From Sneathiella chinensis (GTDB lineage Bacteria; Pseudomonadota; Alphaproteobacteria; Sneathiellales; Sneathiellaceae), in assembly GCF_012720115.1 (NCBI RefSeq), contig NZ_VNWN01000006.1, forward strand, positions 310,001 to 374,000: 64,000 nucleotides of DNA. The letters run 5' to 3'. Of this stretch, positions 16,513 to 24,305 are shown piece by piece. Within the stretch, counting starts at the first letter, position 1, and the number at the start of each line of letters is the position of its first letter. The position numbers and the translations under genes were made by a program. Under the pieces are notes generated by a model that worked only from the letters and a program-made list of their open reading frames with translations, did no database searches and had not been told where the DNA came from.

Positions 16513-16542
16513 AAAAAAAAGACGCACCGGAGTGCGCCTTTT
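16513..16542 (-). terminator. Terminator of the tracrRNA
   Basis: On the reverse strand: AAAA, the hairpin GGCGCAC-TCCG-GTGCGTC (one G-U pair), then eight T residues. It gives the tracrRNA a sharp 3' end, as seen for other type II systems. Confidence 0.85.
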
Positions 16543-16598
16543 CATTTTGTGAACATTGAATCTTGTTAACGACAAGACGCCAATTTCTAGAATGCTGT
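16513..16598 (-). ncRNA. tracrRNA of the type II-C CRISPR system
   Basis: Read on the reverse strand, a CAACAGC-type start leads into an anti-repeat (about 16596-16566). This matches the CRISPR repeat perfectly over GCATTCTAGAAAT, then with G-U pairs, a two-base internal mismatch and one bulged base up to the AAC end. A short linker with weak TTCA/TGAA pairing and a strong terminator hairpin follow. The RNA would be about 85 nt, short for a tracrRNA. The predicted duplex with the crRNA repeat is what RNase III cuts and what Cas9 binds. The 5' end is estimated from the promoter, not seen. Confidence 0.87.
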
Positions 16599-16603
16599 TG
16601 AGA

Positions 16604-16633
16604 TAAATACCCGAAAAGTTATTGTAAGGTCAA
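16604..16633 (-). promoter_or_regulatory. Candidate tracrRNA promoter
   Basis: On the reverse strand, TTGACC (16633-16628), an 18-bp spacer and TATTTA (16609-16604). A start 6-8 bases later would place the 5' end at the beginning of the anti-repeat. The element lies in the 5' untranslated region of cas9, so tracrRNA and cas9 are divergent and share this interval. Confidence 0.5.
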
Positions 16634-16668
16634 GAATAAATATACAATAGCGAGCAGGGAGCTACGAC

Positions 16669-19600
16669 ATGAACTATAAGCTGGCGCTTGATTTGGGATC
16701 CACATCGATTGGCTGGGTGGCACTGGAGCTGGACAGAAGGGAGCCTGTATCCCTTCTTGATATGGGGGTGCGTATCTTTGATGACGGGCGGGACGACAAA
16801 TCAAAGGAACCTTTGGCTGTTGGCAGGCGTCTGGCGCGAGGGATGCGCCGTAATCGGGACCGCAAAAAAGACCGGGTGTTGAAATTGCGGGATGCCCTGA
16901 CCCGGCATGGTTTGTTCCCGGAAGATAGTCTTACGCAAAAAGCGTTGGCGGGGCTGGATCCCTATGCCTTGCGGGTCAAGGGGCTGGATTCCGAACTGGC
17001 TCCGGTTGAGCTGGGACGCGCTTTGCTGCATATCGCCCAGCGACGAGGGTTCAAGAGTAACCGAAAATCCGATCGGGGGGATAATGAAGCCGGGCCGGTC
17101 AAGCTGGCCGCAGCCTATCTGGAACAGGAGATGATGACGGCGGGTGCCCGGACACTGGGCGAGTATCTTGATAAACAGGACGTGAAGCGGGTCCGCAAGA
17201 CCGGGAAGGAATACAACCTTTATCCCCTTCGAAAGATGCTGGAACAGGAGGTGGAGTTGCTGTTGGCGGAACAGCAAAAATATCATGGCGCCCTGCTAAC
17301 CGATGAGGTGGCAGAGGAGTTGAAGCATATCATCTTTTTCCAAAGAGAGCTTCACAAACCCAAGGTGGGCCTGTGCGCATTTGAGTATGAGGCTGGAGAG
17401 GAAAGGGCGCCCCATGCCTTTCCGTCCGTGCAACGGTTTCGCATCTGGCAGGAAGTCAACAATCTGGATTTTGAGCGGTATAATCCAGATGATCCCCATA
17501 TGACACAGGACCAGAAAAACAGGATTGCGGAAAATCTTCTGTCTGGAAAAAACCAGACCTTCAAACAAATCCGCAAAGCGTTGGATTTGGAGGACAGTCA
17601 ACGGTTCAATCTGGAAAGCGATGCCAGAAGTGAACTGAAGGGGGATCAGACGGCCAAAATCCTGTCCAACAAAAAATGCTTTGGTCCGGGGTGGTTGAAA
17701 CTATCCGGGGACGAACAGGATGAAATTGTCGCCTTCCTGCTGGAAGAAGAGGATGAAGGGGCGGTTCTTGAATTTTTGATGGATCGGTATGGCCTGTCTG
17801 CTGAAGGGGCGGATAATGTTTCCCATGCACGGTTGCCGGATGGGATCGGGCGTTTGTCCTTGAAGGCGATTGGTAAAATTCTACCTCATTTGCGGCAAGG
17901 GCTAACCTATGACAAGGCCTGCGCGGAAGCAGGGTATCACCATTCCGACCGGCGCACGGGGGAGGTGCCGGACCGGCTGCCCTACTACGGGGAAATGCTG
18001 CCCCACCGTGTCATTCCCGGAGACCGCACCACGGCGAATGAGGGTAAGCCGGAATTGTTTTACGGCAAGGTCAACAACCCGACGGTTCATATTGTCCTCA
18101 ATCAGGTGCAAAAACTGGTTAATGCCTGTATCGAGCGATGGGGGCATCCCGAACAGATAGCCGTGGAACTGGCGCGGGATTTGAAAATGCCAGCCGAAGA
18201 GCATCGCAAGATTAATGCCCGGAACCGGAAAGAGAACGAGCGGATTGCCAAGGAACTGGCCAAACTGGATGTACGGAACACCTATGTCAACCGGATGAGA
18301 TTCAAGATCTGGGAGGACTTGTCATCGGATCCGATTGAACGATGCTGCCCGTTTACAGGCGTGGTGATTTCCGAGACGGATATTTTCTCATCGCGTTTCG
18401 AGATCGAGCATCTGATCCCGTTCTCCCAATGTTACGATGACGGGCGGGCCAATAAGGTGCTGGCCCTGCAATCTGCGAACCGGGACAAGGGAAACAGAAC
18501 GCCTTTTCAGGCCTTTGGTAGCAGTCCGACCATCAATGGTCATTCCTATGACTGGAACCGTATTCAGGCGCGGGCCGATCGGTTTCACAAATCCCGTCGG
18601 TGGCGGTTCCGCCCGGATGCCCTTGAGCAACTTGAGGAAAAGGGCGGGATTATTGCCCGGCAACTAAACGATACCCGATATCTCAGCCGTCTGGCGTCAG
18701 AGTATCTTCAGTTCGCTTGCCTGTCCGCCCGTGTGGATACCATACCGGGGCAGCTTACGGCCCTCATGCGGCGGAAATGGGGGCTGGAATCCGAAATCTG
18801 GGATGGCGAGATCAAGAACAGGGAGGATCATCGTCACCATGCCATCGATGCCTTCGTCGTGGGGTGTACCACGCGGGGCATGTTGCAGCGGATTGCCGGC
18901 GCCGCCCGGAACCTTGAAAACAATGCCGCCCTGCAGGAGAAACGTCACAAGCTGGTAGATGACATGCCGGATCCGTTCCCCGGGTTTCTGGATCAGGTCA
19001 AGGATCGTTTCGAGAGCATGGTGATTTCCCATAAGCCGGACCACGGAAACGCACAGAAGGCCATACAATCCAAAAATCCCTATACGATCGCGCGGCTGCA
19101 TGAGGATACGGCCTATGGGTATGTGGGGCCGTCCGAGGCAAAGGGAAAAAGCTACTATGTGGTGCGCAAGGGCGTTGAAGGACTGACAAAGCGCAAGGAT
19201 ATTGAAGGTATTCGGGATGATGTTATCCGGGGCCGGTTCCTTGATGCGATCGAAGGCTTCAAGGACGGATCCGCAGAATTTTCCGAAGCCCTTCAGGCGG
19301 AAGCAAGAGCGCGCGAGCCTGTGATTCACAAGGTTCGTGTATTGGTGGAAAAAAGTGATGCCGTCATGATCGGTATCACCAACGGTCAGGAGGCCGCCTT
19401 TAAATTTTATCAGGGGGGCAGCAACGCCTTTACGGAAATTTACAGCCCGACCCATGGCAAGGATGCTGGCAAGTGGTTCGCCGAGACCATTCGGCAGTTT
19501 GATGCGCACCAGCCCGATTTCAGCCGTCAGTGGCGACGGAATGACCCCACGGCCCGCCTGATCATGCGCCTCCACAACAATGATATGGTGGCCTATGAGC

Positions 19601-19800
19601 AGGATGGGGTGCGGATTATCGCTCGCGTCAAGAAAATGACGGGGGGACGTGTCTATTTGAGGTCCCATCAGATTGCACAGGAATTGGGAGATAAATTGAG
19701 TTGGGCAGCCTCAGCAAACGAGTTGGCAAAGAGGCAAGCGCGAAAGATTTCCGTTGATATTATGGGGAGGGTTCGTGATCCCGGACCAAAAACCTCATGA
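16669..19800 (+). CDS. cas9: CRISPR-associated endonuclease Cas9, type II-C
   Basis: A 1043-aa RNA-guided nuclease, compact like the type II-C Cas9 of Neisseria or Campylobacter (about 980-1080 aa). RuvC-I is YKLALDLGSTSIGWVAL with Asp8. The arginine-rich bridge helix spans about residues 50-78 (RRLARGMRRNRDRKKDRVLK). RuvC-II has Glu500 in IAVELARDLK. HNH has CPFTG, then FEIEHLIPFSQ with His581, and ends in NRDKGNRTPFQAF. RuvC-III is HRHHAIDAF with His724 and Asp727. The wedge and PAM-reading part is about 820-1043. All catalytic residues are present, so it should be active. The stop overlaps the cas1 start (ATGA). The PAM cannot be read from sequence. Confidence 0.96.
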   Translation: MNYKLALDLGSTSIGWVALELDRREPVSLLDMGVRIFDDGRDDKSKEPLAVGRRLARGMRRNRDRKKDRVLKLRDALTRHGLFPEDSLTQKALAGLDPYALRVKGLDSELAPVELGRALLHIAQRRGFKSNRKSDRGDNEAGPVKLAAAYLEQEMMTAGARTLGEYLDKQDVKRVRKTGKEYNLYPLRKMLEQEVELLLAEQQKYHGALLTDEVAEELKHIIFFQRELHKPKVGLCAFEYEAGEERAPHAFPSVQRFRIWQEVNNLDFERYNPDDPHMTQDQKNRIAENLLSGKNQTFKQIRKALDLEDSQRFNLESDARSELKGDQTAKILSNKKCFGPGWLKLSGDEQDEIVAFLLEEEDEGAVLEFLMDRYGLSAEGADNVSHARLPDGIGRLSLKAIGKILPHLRQGLTYDKACAEAGYHHSDRRTGEVPDRLPYYGEMLPHRVIPGDRTTANEGKPELFYGKVNNPTVHIVLNQVQKLVNACIERWGHPEQIAVELARDLKMPAEEHRKINARNRKENERIAKELAKLDVRNTYVNRMRFKIWEDLSSDPIERCCPFTGVVISETDIFSSRFEIEHLIPFSQCYDDGRANKVLALQSANRDKGNRTPFQAFGSSPTINGHSYDWNRIQARADRFHKSRRWRFRPDALEQLEEKGGIIARQLNDTRYLSRLASEYLQFACLSARVDTIPGQLTALMRRKWGLESEIWDGEIKNREDHRHHAIDAFVVGCTTRGMLQRIAGAARNLENNAALQEKRHKLVDDMPDPFPGFLDQVKDRFESMVISHKPDHGNAQKAIQSKNPYTIARLHEDTAYGYVGPSEAKGKSYYVVRKGVEGLTKRKDIEGIRDDVIRGRFLDAIEGFKDGSAEFSEALQAEARAREPVIHKVRVLVEKSDAVMIGITNGQEAAFKFYQGGSNAFTEIYSPTHGKDAGKWFAETIRQFDAHQPDFSRQWRRNDPTARLIMRLHNNDMVAYEQDGVRIIARVKKMTGGRVYLRSHQIAQELGDKLSWAASANELAKRQARKISVDIMGRVRDPGPKTS

Positions 19801-20705
19801 CGGCCGGGCGTATTCTGGATATCGCCGAAGATGATATTCATCTTTCCGCAGAGCGGGGGTTTCTGATCGTGACGAAAGGGGGGAGGGAGGCTGCCCGCCT
19901 TCCCCTTGATCAACTGGATGCGGTGATTGTCCATGCTCATGGGGCCTCTTACAGTAACTCGCTGCTTGTCCGGCTTGCAGAGCGGGGCTGCCCCGTTGTG
20001 TTCTGCGGCAACAATCACGCGCCGGCGGGTGTGATGTGGTCGGTGGAAAGCCATCATCAGCAATCAGGCCGGTTCGATTTGCAACTGGCGGCGACAGTCC
20101 CGCTTCAGAAACGACTGTGGCAGGAGATTGTCCGCGCAAAAATCCGGGGGCAGGCGGAAATGTTGCGGCGAAACGAAAAGCCGCATCATGATGCCCTGTT
20201 GTCCATTGCCGGATATGTGAAATCGGGGGATCCTGAAAATCACGAGGCCCAGGCCGCCCGGCGATACTGGAAAGCATTTTTCGGGCCGGATTTCGTGCGG
20301 GATCAGTCCTTGCCCGGCCTCAATGGCATGTTGAACTATGGTTATACGGTGCTGCGGGCCCTTGTGGCACGGCAAGTGATGGCCAGCGGTTTGTTTCCCG
20401 GGATGGGGCTTTATCACCGCAACAAGAATAACGCCCTTCGTCTTGTGGACGACCTGATGGAGCCGTTCCGCCCCCTTGTGGATCACGAGGTTTACCGTCT
20501 TTCGCTTGCCGGGCACCAGTCGGTGGAACGGGATGTCAAGCTGGCGCTAGCCTCCATCGGGAACTATCCGGTGTCCCTGCCTATGGGGGAAACGGATCTT
20601 TCCGTTGCGGTCGAAATGTTCGTCCGCTCCCTTGTCTCCTCGTTGGAGGCGGGGCAGGTCTCTCTGGTCGTCCCCGAATTCGGGTTCCGGCTGGAGGCAA
20701 CATGA
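19797..20705 (+). CDS. cas1: CRISPR-associated integrase Cas1
   Basis: A 302-aa type II Cas1, the catalytic subunit of the Cas1-Cas2 complex that inserts new spacers. The N-terminal beta domain opens GRILDIAEDDIHLSAERGFLIVT. The metal-binding residues are visible as Glu in GDPENHEAQAARRYW, His in GLYHRNKNNAL and Asp in LRLVDDLMEPFRP. Both ends overlap neighbours by ATGA junctions (cas9 upstream, cas2 downstream), so the three genes are translationally coupled. No cas4 or csn2 is present, which fits subtype II-C rather than II-A or II-B. Confidence 0.95.
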   Translation: MTAGRILDIAEDDIHLSAERGFLIVTKGGREAARLPLDQLDAVIVHAHGASYSNSLLVRLAERGCPVVFCGNNHAPAGVMWSVESHHQQSGRFDLQLAATVPLQKRLWQEIVRAKIRGQAEMLRRNEKPHHDALLSIAGYVKSGDPENHEAQAARRYWKAFFGPDFVRDQSLPGLNGMLNYGYTVLRALVARQVMASGLFPGMGLYHRNKNNALRLVDDLMEPFRPLVDHEVYRLSLAGHQSVERDVKLALASIGNYPVSLPMGETDLSVAVEMFVRSLVSSLEAGQVSLVVPEFGFRLEAT

Positions 20706-21037
20706 TCAAGCGACTTTCGGGATACAGGTTCATGTGGATGATGGTTTTGTTCGATCTTCCGACCGGCACGAAAAAAGAGCGGAAGAGAGCCCATGGTTTC
20801 AGAATGTTTCTCTTGGATCAGGGATTTGAAATGTCCCAGTTTTCAGTCTATGTGCGGTTTGTCGGGGATCGGAGCAACACCAAGCCCTTCGCCCGGAAGA
20901 TAGAGGCAGCCGCGCCAGCCAATGGCAAGGTTTCCATCCTCATGTTCACAGACAAGCAGTTTTCTGATATTATCAATATTCGAAACAGGGAGAAAAGCAA
21001 ACCGGCATCAGAGCCGGAACAAATCCTGCTTTTCTGA
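20702..21037 (+). CDS. cas2: CRISPR-associated protein Cas2
   Basis: The protein is 111 aa. It has the ferredoxin-like Cas2 fold: strand 1 YRFMWMMVLFDLPTGTKKERKRAHGFRMFLLDQGFEMSQFSVYVRF with the conserved Asp in VLFDLP, then NGKVSILMFTDKQF. It dimerises and bridges two Cas1 dimers during spacer acquisition. It is the last gene of the cas operon. The array begins 85 bases beyond its stop. Confidence 0.95.
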   Translation: MIKRLSGYRFMWMMVLFDLPTGTKKERKRAHGFRMFLLDQGFEMSQFSVYVRFVGDRSNTKPFARKIEAAAPANGKVSILMFTDKQFSDIINIRNREKSKPASEPEQILLF

Positions 21038-21122
21038 TGGGAACAAGATGCGAACACAGCCTCGATTTGATGTGAAGAAGACCGGATTATCCACGATATT
21101 TCAAATGGATAACCCGGTTTCT
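21038..21122. promoter_or_regulatory. Leader-like interval between cas2 and the array
   Basis: These 85 bases separate the cas2 stop from the first repeat. All repeats near this side are intact, while the far end of the array carries the degenerate repeat. New spacers are therefore probably added here, next to cas1-cas2. Most of the interval is taken up by the hairpin at 21081-21118. Confidence 0.5.
21081..21118. terminator. Hairpin between convergent cas operon and CRISPR array
   Basis: ACCGGATTATCCA (21081-21093) and TGGATAACCCGGT (21106-21118) form a 13-bp stem with one mismatch and a 12-base loop. A short T-rich run (TTTCTATT) follows on the forward strand and a weaker one (CTTCTTC) on the reverse. 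It sits where cas2 transcripts and array transcripts would meet, so it may terminate both. Confidence 0.55.
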
Positions 21123-24050
21123 ATTATAGCATTCTAGAAATCGGCGCCAAGCCGCAACTACGTTAAGCATCGGGACCTGAATAATCGTATTATAGCATTC
21201 TAGAAATCGGCGCCAAGCCGCAACCTGGGTGGAGGCCACTCTGGATATGAAGTGATTATAGCATTCTAGAAATCGGCGCCAAGCCGCAACATATATGACG
21301 ACCATTTCAGGGCGTCCAGAATTATAGCATTCTAGAAATCGGCGCCAAGCCGCAACATTTGCGCTGCGCATATCAACAATAGCAACATTATAGCATTCTA
21401 GAAATCGGCGCCAAGCCGCAACCTTCGGCTTCTTTGGCCTCCCAGTGCTTCGATTATAGCATTCTAGAAATCGGCGCCAAGCCGCAACTTAAAGAGCAAG
21501 CTAATAATGTTCGGGCAAATTATAGCATTCTAGAAATCGGCGCCAAGCCGCAACGATATATTCATGAAATTGCAAGCACCTTTGATTATAGCATTCTAGA
21601 AATCGGCGCCAAGCCGCAACGCGCCGCATCACCTGATAAAACGCTTTTTATTATAGCATTCTAGAAATCGGCGCCAAGCCGCAACTCCACATTGTAATCA
21701 GCCATTATTCACCGTATTATAGCATTCTAGAAATCGGCGCCAAGCCGCAACGGAAACGACTGAGTATATGCCAAGGGAGACATTATAGCATTCTAGAAAT
21801 CGGCGCCAAGCCGCAACAACACCACGGTCGGGAATGTGGATAGCGGCATTATAGCATTCTAGAAATCGGCGCCAAGCCGCAACATGCCAGCGATTGTTCC
21901 ACCCATTCATCCGATTATAGCATTCTAGAAATCGGCGCCAAGCCGCAACGGGGATGCTGGTTCTTGGCCTGCCGCCGGGATTATAGCATTCTAGAAATCG
22001 GCGCCAAGCCGCAACGAAGGGGATTTCTGTGTTTCGTCCTCCCCGATTATAGCATTCTAGAAATCGGCGCCAAGCCGCAACTGGTCCCGCTTGGCATGGC
22101 GGAACATGACGATTATAGCATTCTAGAAATCGGCGCCAAGCCGCAACGTGATTGGCAAGCAACAGAAACCCACACCGATTATAGCATTCTAGAAATCGGC
22201 GCCAAGCCGCAACTGGTCTCGGCCCCTTTTTCCGCCTGATCGCATTATAGCATTCTAGAAATCGGCGCCAAGCCGCAACTGGCCAGCGATACCGTCACCA
22301 ATAACGACCATTATAGCATTCTAGAAATCGGCGCCAAGCCGCAACACCAGAGGAATGGTTCAGCACCTTCTCGATATTATAGCATTCTAGAAATCGGCGC
22401 CAAGCCGCAACGTACCCGGTGTTTTTTTGTTTTTTTTGCCGATTATAGCATTCTAGAAATCGGCGCCAAGCCGCAACTTGCCGCCGCCACCGCCCTGGGG
22501 GACCACGATTATAGCATTCTAGAAATCGGCGCCAAGCCGCAACCCCTGAGCCGACCGGCGCCAAGGCTCGGCAATTATAGCATTCTAGAAATCGGCGCCA
22601 AGCCGCAACTCTTTTATGTCGGCGTGGGCGAAAACGAGGATTATAGCATTCTAGAAATCGGCGCCAAGCCGCAACTAATCGCCGCCCAGAAAGGTCTGGG
22701 TCGCCATTATAGCATTCTAGAAATCGGCGCCAAGCCGCAACATCCATTGACGGAGAAAAAAATGGCTTTCGATTATAGCATTCTAGAAATCGGCGCCAAG
22801 CCGCAACCCACAAAGCACACGGCCCCGAGATTACGAAATTATAGCATTCTAGAAATCGGCGCCAAGCCGCAACAAGCGGAAATCGACGGTTTGCCTTTGG
22901 CAAATTATAGCATTCTAGAAATCGGCGCCAAGCCGCAACGCATTGGCCCCGCTGGTAAAGGTCAACAGGATTATAGCATTCTAGAAATCGGCGCCAAGCC
23001 GCAACAAACAGCTATATTGCCAAAAAAATGTAAAATTATAGCATTCTAGAAATCGGCGCCAAGCCGCAACTGTGGATCAGGAGCGCAAAATGGAAGCTTC
23101 ATTATAGCATTCTAGAAATCGGCGCCAAGCCGCAACCCATATTTTATTTTTAGTGATTGACGACACATTATAGCATTCTAGAAATCGGCGCCAAGCCGCA
23201 ACGCACTTCGCGTCCCGGACTGTCTGTCCGTAATTATAGCATTCTAGAAATCGGCGCCAAGCCGCAACTTCAAAACCTCTTTTTCACTCAAAACAGCCAT
23301 TATAGCATTCTAGAAATCGGCGCCAAGCCGCAACGCTCGACACCTTGCCCATTATCGCCGTTAAATTATAGCATTCTAGAAATCGGCGCCAAGCCGCAAC
23401 GACGACTACCGTCATTTTAGACCTTCTCCATTATAGCATTCTAGAAATCGGCGCCAAGCCGCAACTGATGGAGGTCAGGGATCCACGAATAGTCGATTAT
23501 AGCATTCTAGAAATCGGCGCCAAGCCGCAACGCCGTCGCCGTATTCATATTACCCGGCCCGATTATAGCATTCTAGAAATCGGCGCCAAGCCGCAACTTA
23601 CGCATTCGGTGCTTACTAGCGCTTGGCATTATAGCATTCTAGAAATCGGCGCCAAGCCGCAACTATATAAGGTCCAACTTGAGATAGATATCAATTATAG
23701 CATTCTAGAAATCGGCGCCAAGCCGCAACTCCGTCTCCTGTTCAATGGTCAGCTTTCGCATTATAGCATTCTAGAAATCGGCGCCAAGCCGCAACAGAAA
23801 TACAGGGCGGCCCCTTCCGGGTATCATTATAGCATTCTAGAAATCGGCGCCAAGCCGCAACCGGCGGTGTCAAAACACACAAAAAGACCCATTATAGCAT
23901 TCTAGAAATCGGCGCCAAGCCGCAACACGGGGAATGTACTTGTGCTGCTCCAGAGAATTATAGCATTCTAGAAATCGGCGCCAAGCCGCAACCCGACAGC
24001 GATGAATTCAGACACTGACATATTATAGCATTCTAGAAATCGGCGCCAAG
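21123..24050 (-). CRISPR. Type II-C CRISPR array, 45 repeats and 44 spacers
   Basis: The repeat is 36 bp. On the transcribed (reverse) strand it begins GTTGCGGCTTGGCGCC and ends CTAGAATGCTATAAT, close in layout to the Neisseria repeat. Repeats start at 21123 and recur every 66 bp; 44 are full length and appear identical. The 45th (24022-24050) lacks the first 7 bases on the transcribed strand. Thirty-nine spacers are 30 bp. Five are 29 bp: those before the repeats at 21650, 23035, 23430, 23891 and 24022. No two spacers are alike. Each repeat contains a -35-like TTGGCG, 16 bp, then extended -10 TGCTATAAT, so each spacer can be transcribed from its own repeat. The 66-bp period is a multiple of three, which makes meaningless open frames run through the array. 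Confidence 0.98.
24022..24049 (-). promoter_or_regulatory. Promoter retained in the truncated outermost repeat
   Basis: This repeat copy lacks repeat bases 1-7 but keeps CTTGGCG through TGCTATAAT: -35-like TTGGCG (24049-24044), 16-bp spacing and a perfect TATAAT (24027-24022) preceded by TGC. It would start the crRNA of the oldest spacer (23993-24021) about 6-8 bases inside the spacer. Confidence 0.6.
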
Positions 24051-24253
24051 GGTCTAGTGGGGGGGGGCTTTTATCAGTTTATTTTAATGGAAGGGTGTGT
24101 CAGGGTAGCGGCTGTGGTGCGGAGACTACGGTGAAATTCGACCCGCCGAAGCACGAAGGCATTTAGCTGACGGAGCGAATGGGTTTTATAGGTCGGCCCC
24201 GCCGTACCACACTCTGGCAGTTGTGGTCCTTACTTGGGGGACCGGAAAAATCA
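24051..24253. other. Unassigned GC-rich spacer between CRISPR array and glnA
   Basis: No protein gene is convincing here. A run of nine G (24059-24067) follows the truncated repeat. Further on, TGTGGTGCGG (24113-24122) can pair with CCGTACCACA (24202-24211), enclosing 79 bases with smaller possible stems such as CGACC/GGTCG. This could be a structured RNA or the remains of a mobile element. Nothing in it matches an RNA family I recognise. Confidence 0.4.
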
Positions 24254-24286
24254 CAAAAAAAGGGCCGCTTTTCAGGGCGGCCCTTT
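24254..24286 (-). terminator. Terminator of glnA
   Basis: On the reverse strand: AAAAGGGCCGC, a loop, GCGGCCCTTTT and a T-run. It begins 20 bases after the glnA stop codon. Confidence 0.9.
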
Positions 24287-24305
24287 TCAGTTTTGGATGC
24301 GAGCC

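Larger units (their letters stand above)
16357..16668. other. Intergenic region between thioesterase and cas9
   Basis: This 312-base stretch has no protein gene. It contains, from left to right, a GCCGCT/AGCGGC hairpin just after the thioesterase stop, the alternative-hairpin element at 16412-16470, and the tracrRNA gene with its terminator and promoter. It ends with an AT-rich stretch with the cas9 ribosome site (AGCAGGGAGC) 8 bases before the cas9 start. Confidence 0.7.

Noticed and set aside
21087-23905. Long open frames through the CRISPR array with repeated VAAWRRFLECYN or YSILEIGAKPQ units
   Set aside because: The 66-bp repeat-plus-spacer period is a multiple of three, so the same peptide recurs in frame. 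There is no ribosome site and the units follow the repeats exactly. They are artefacts of the array.
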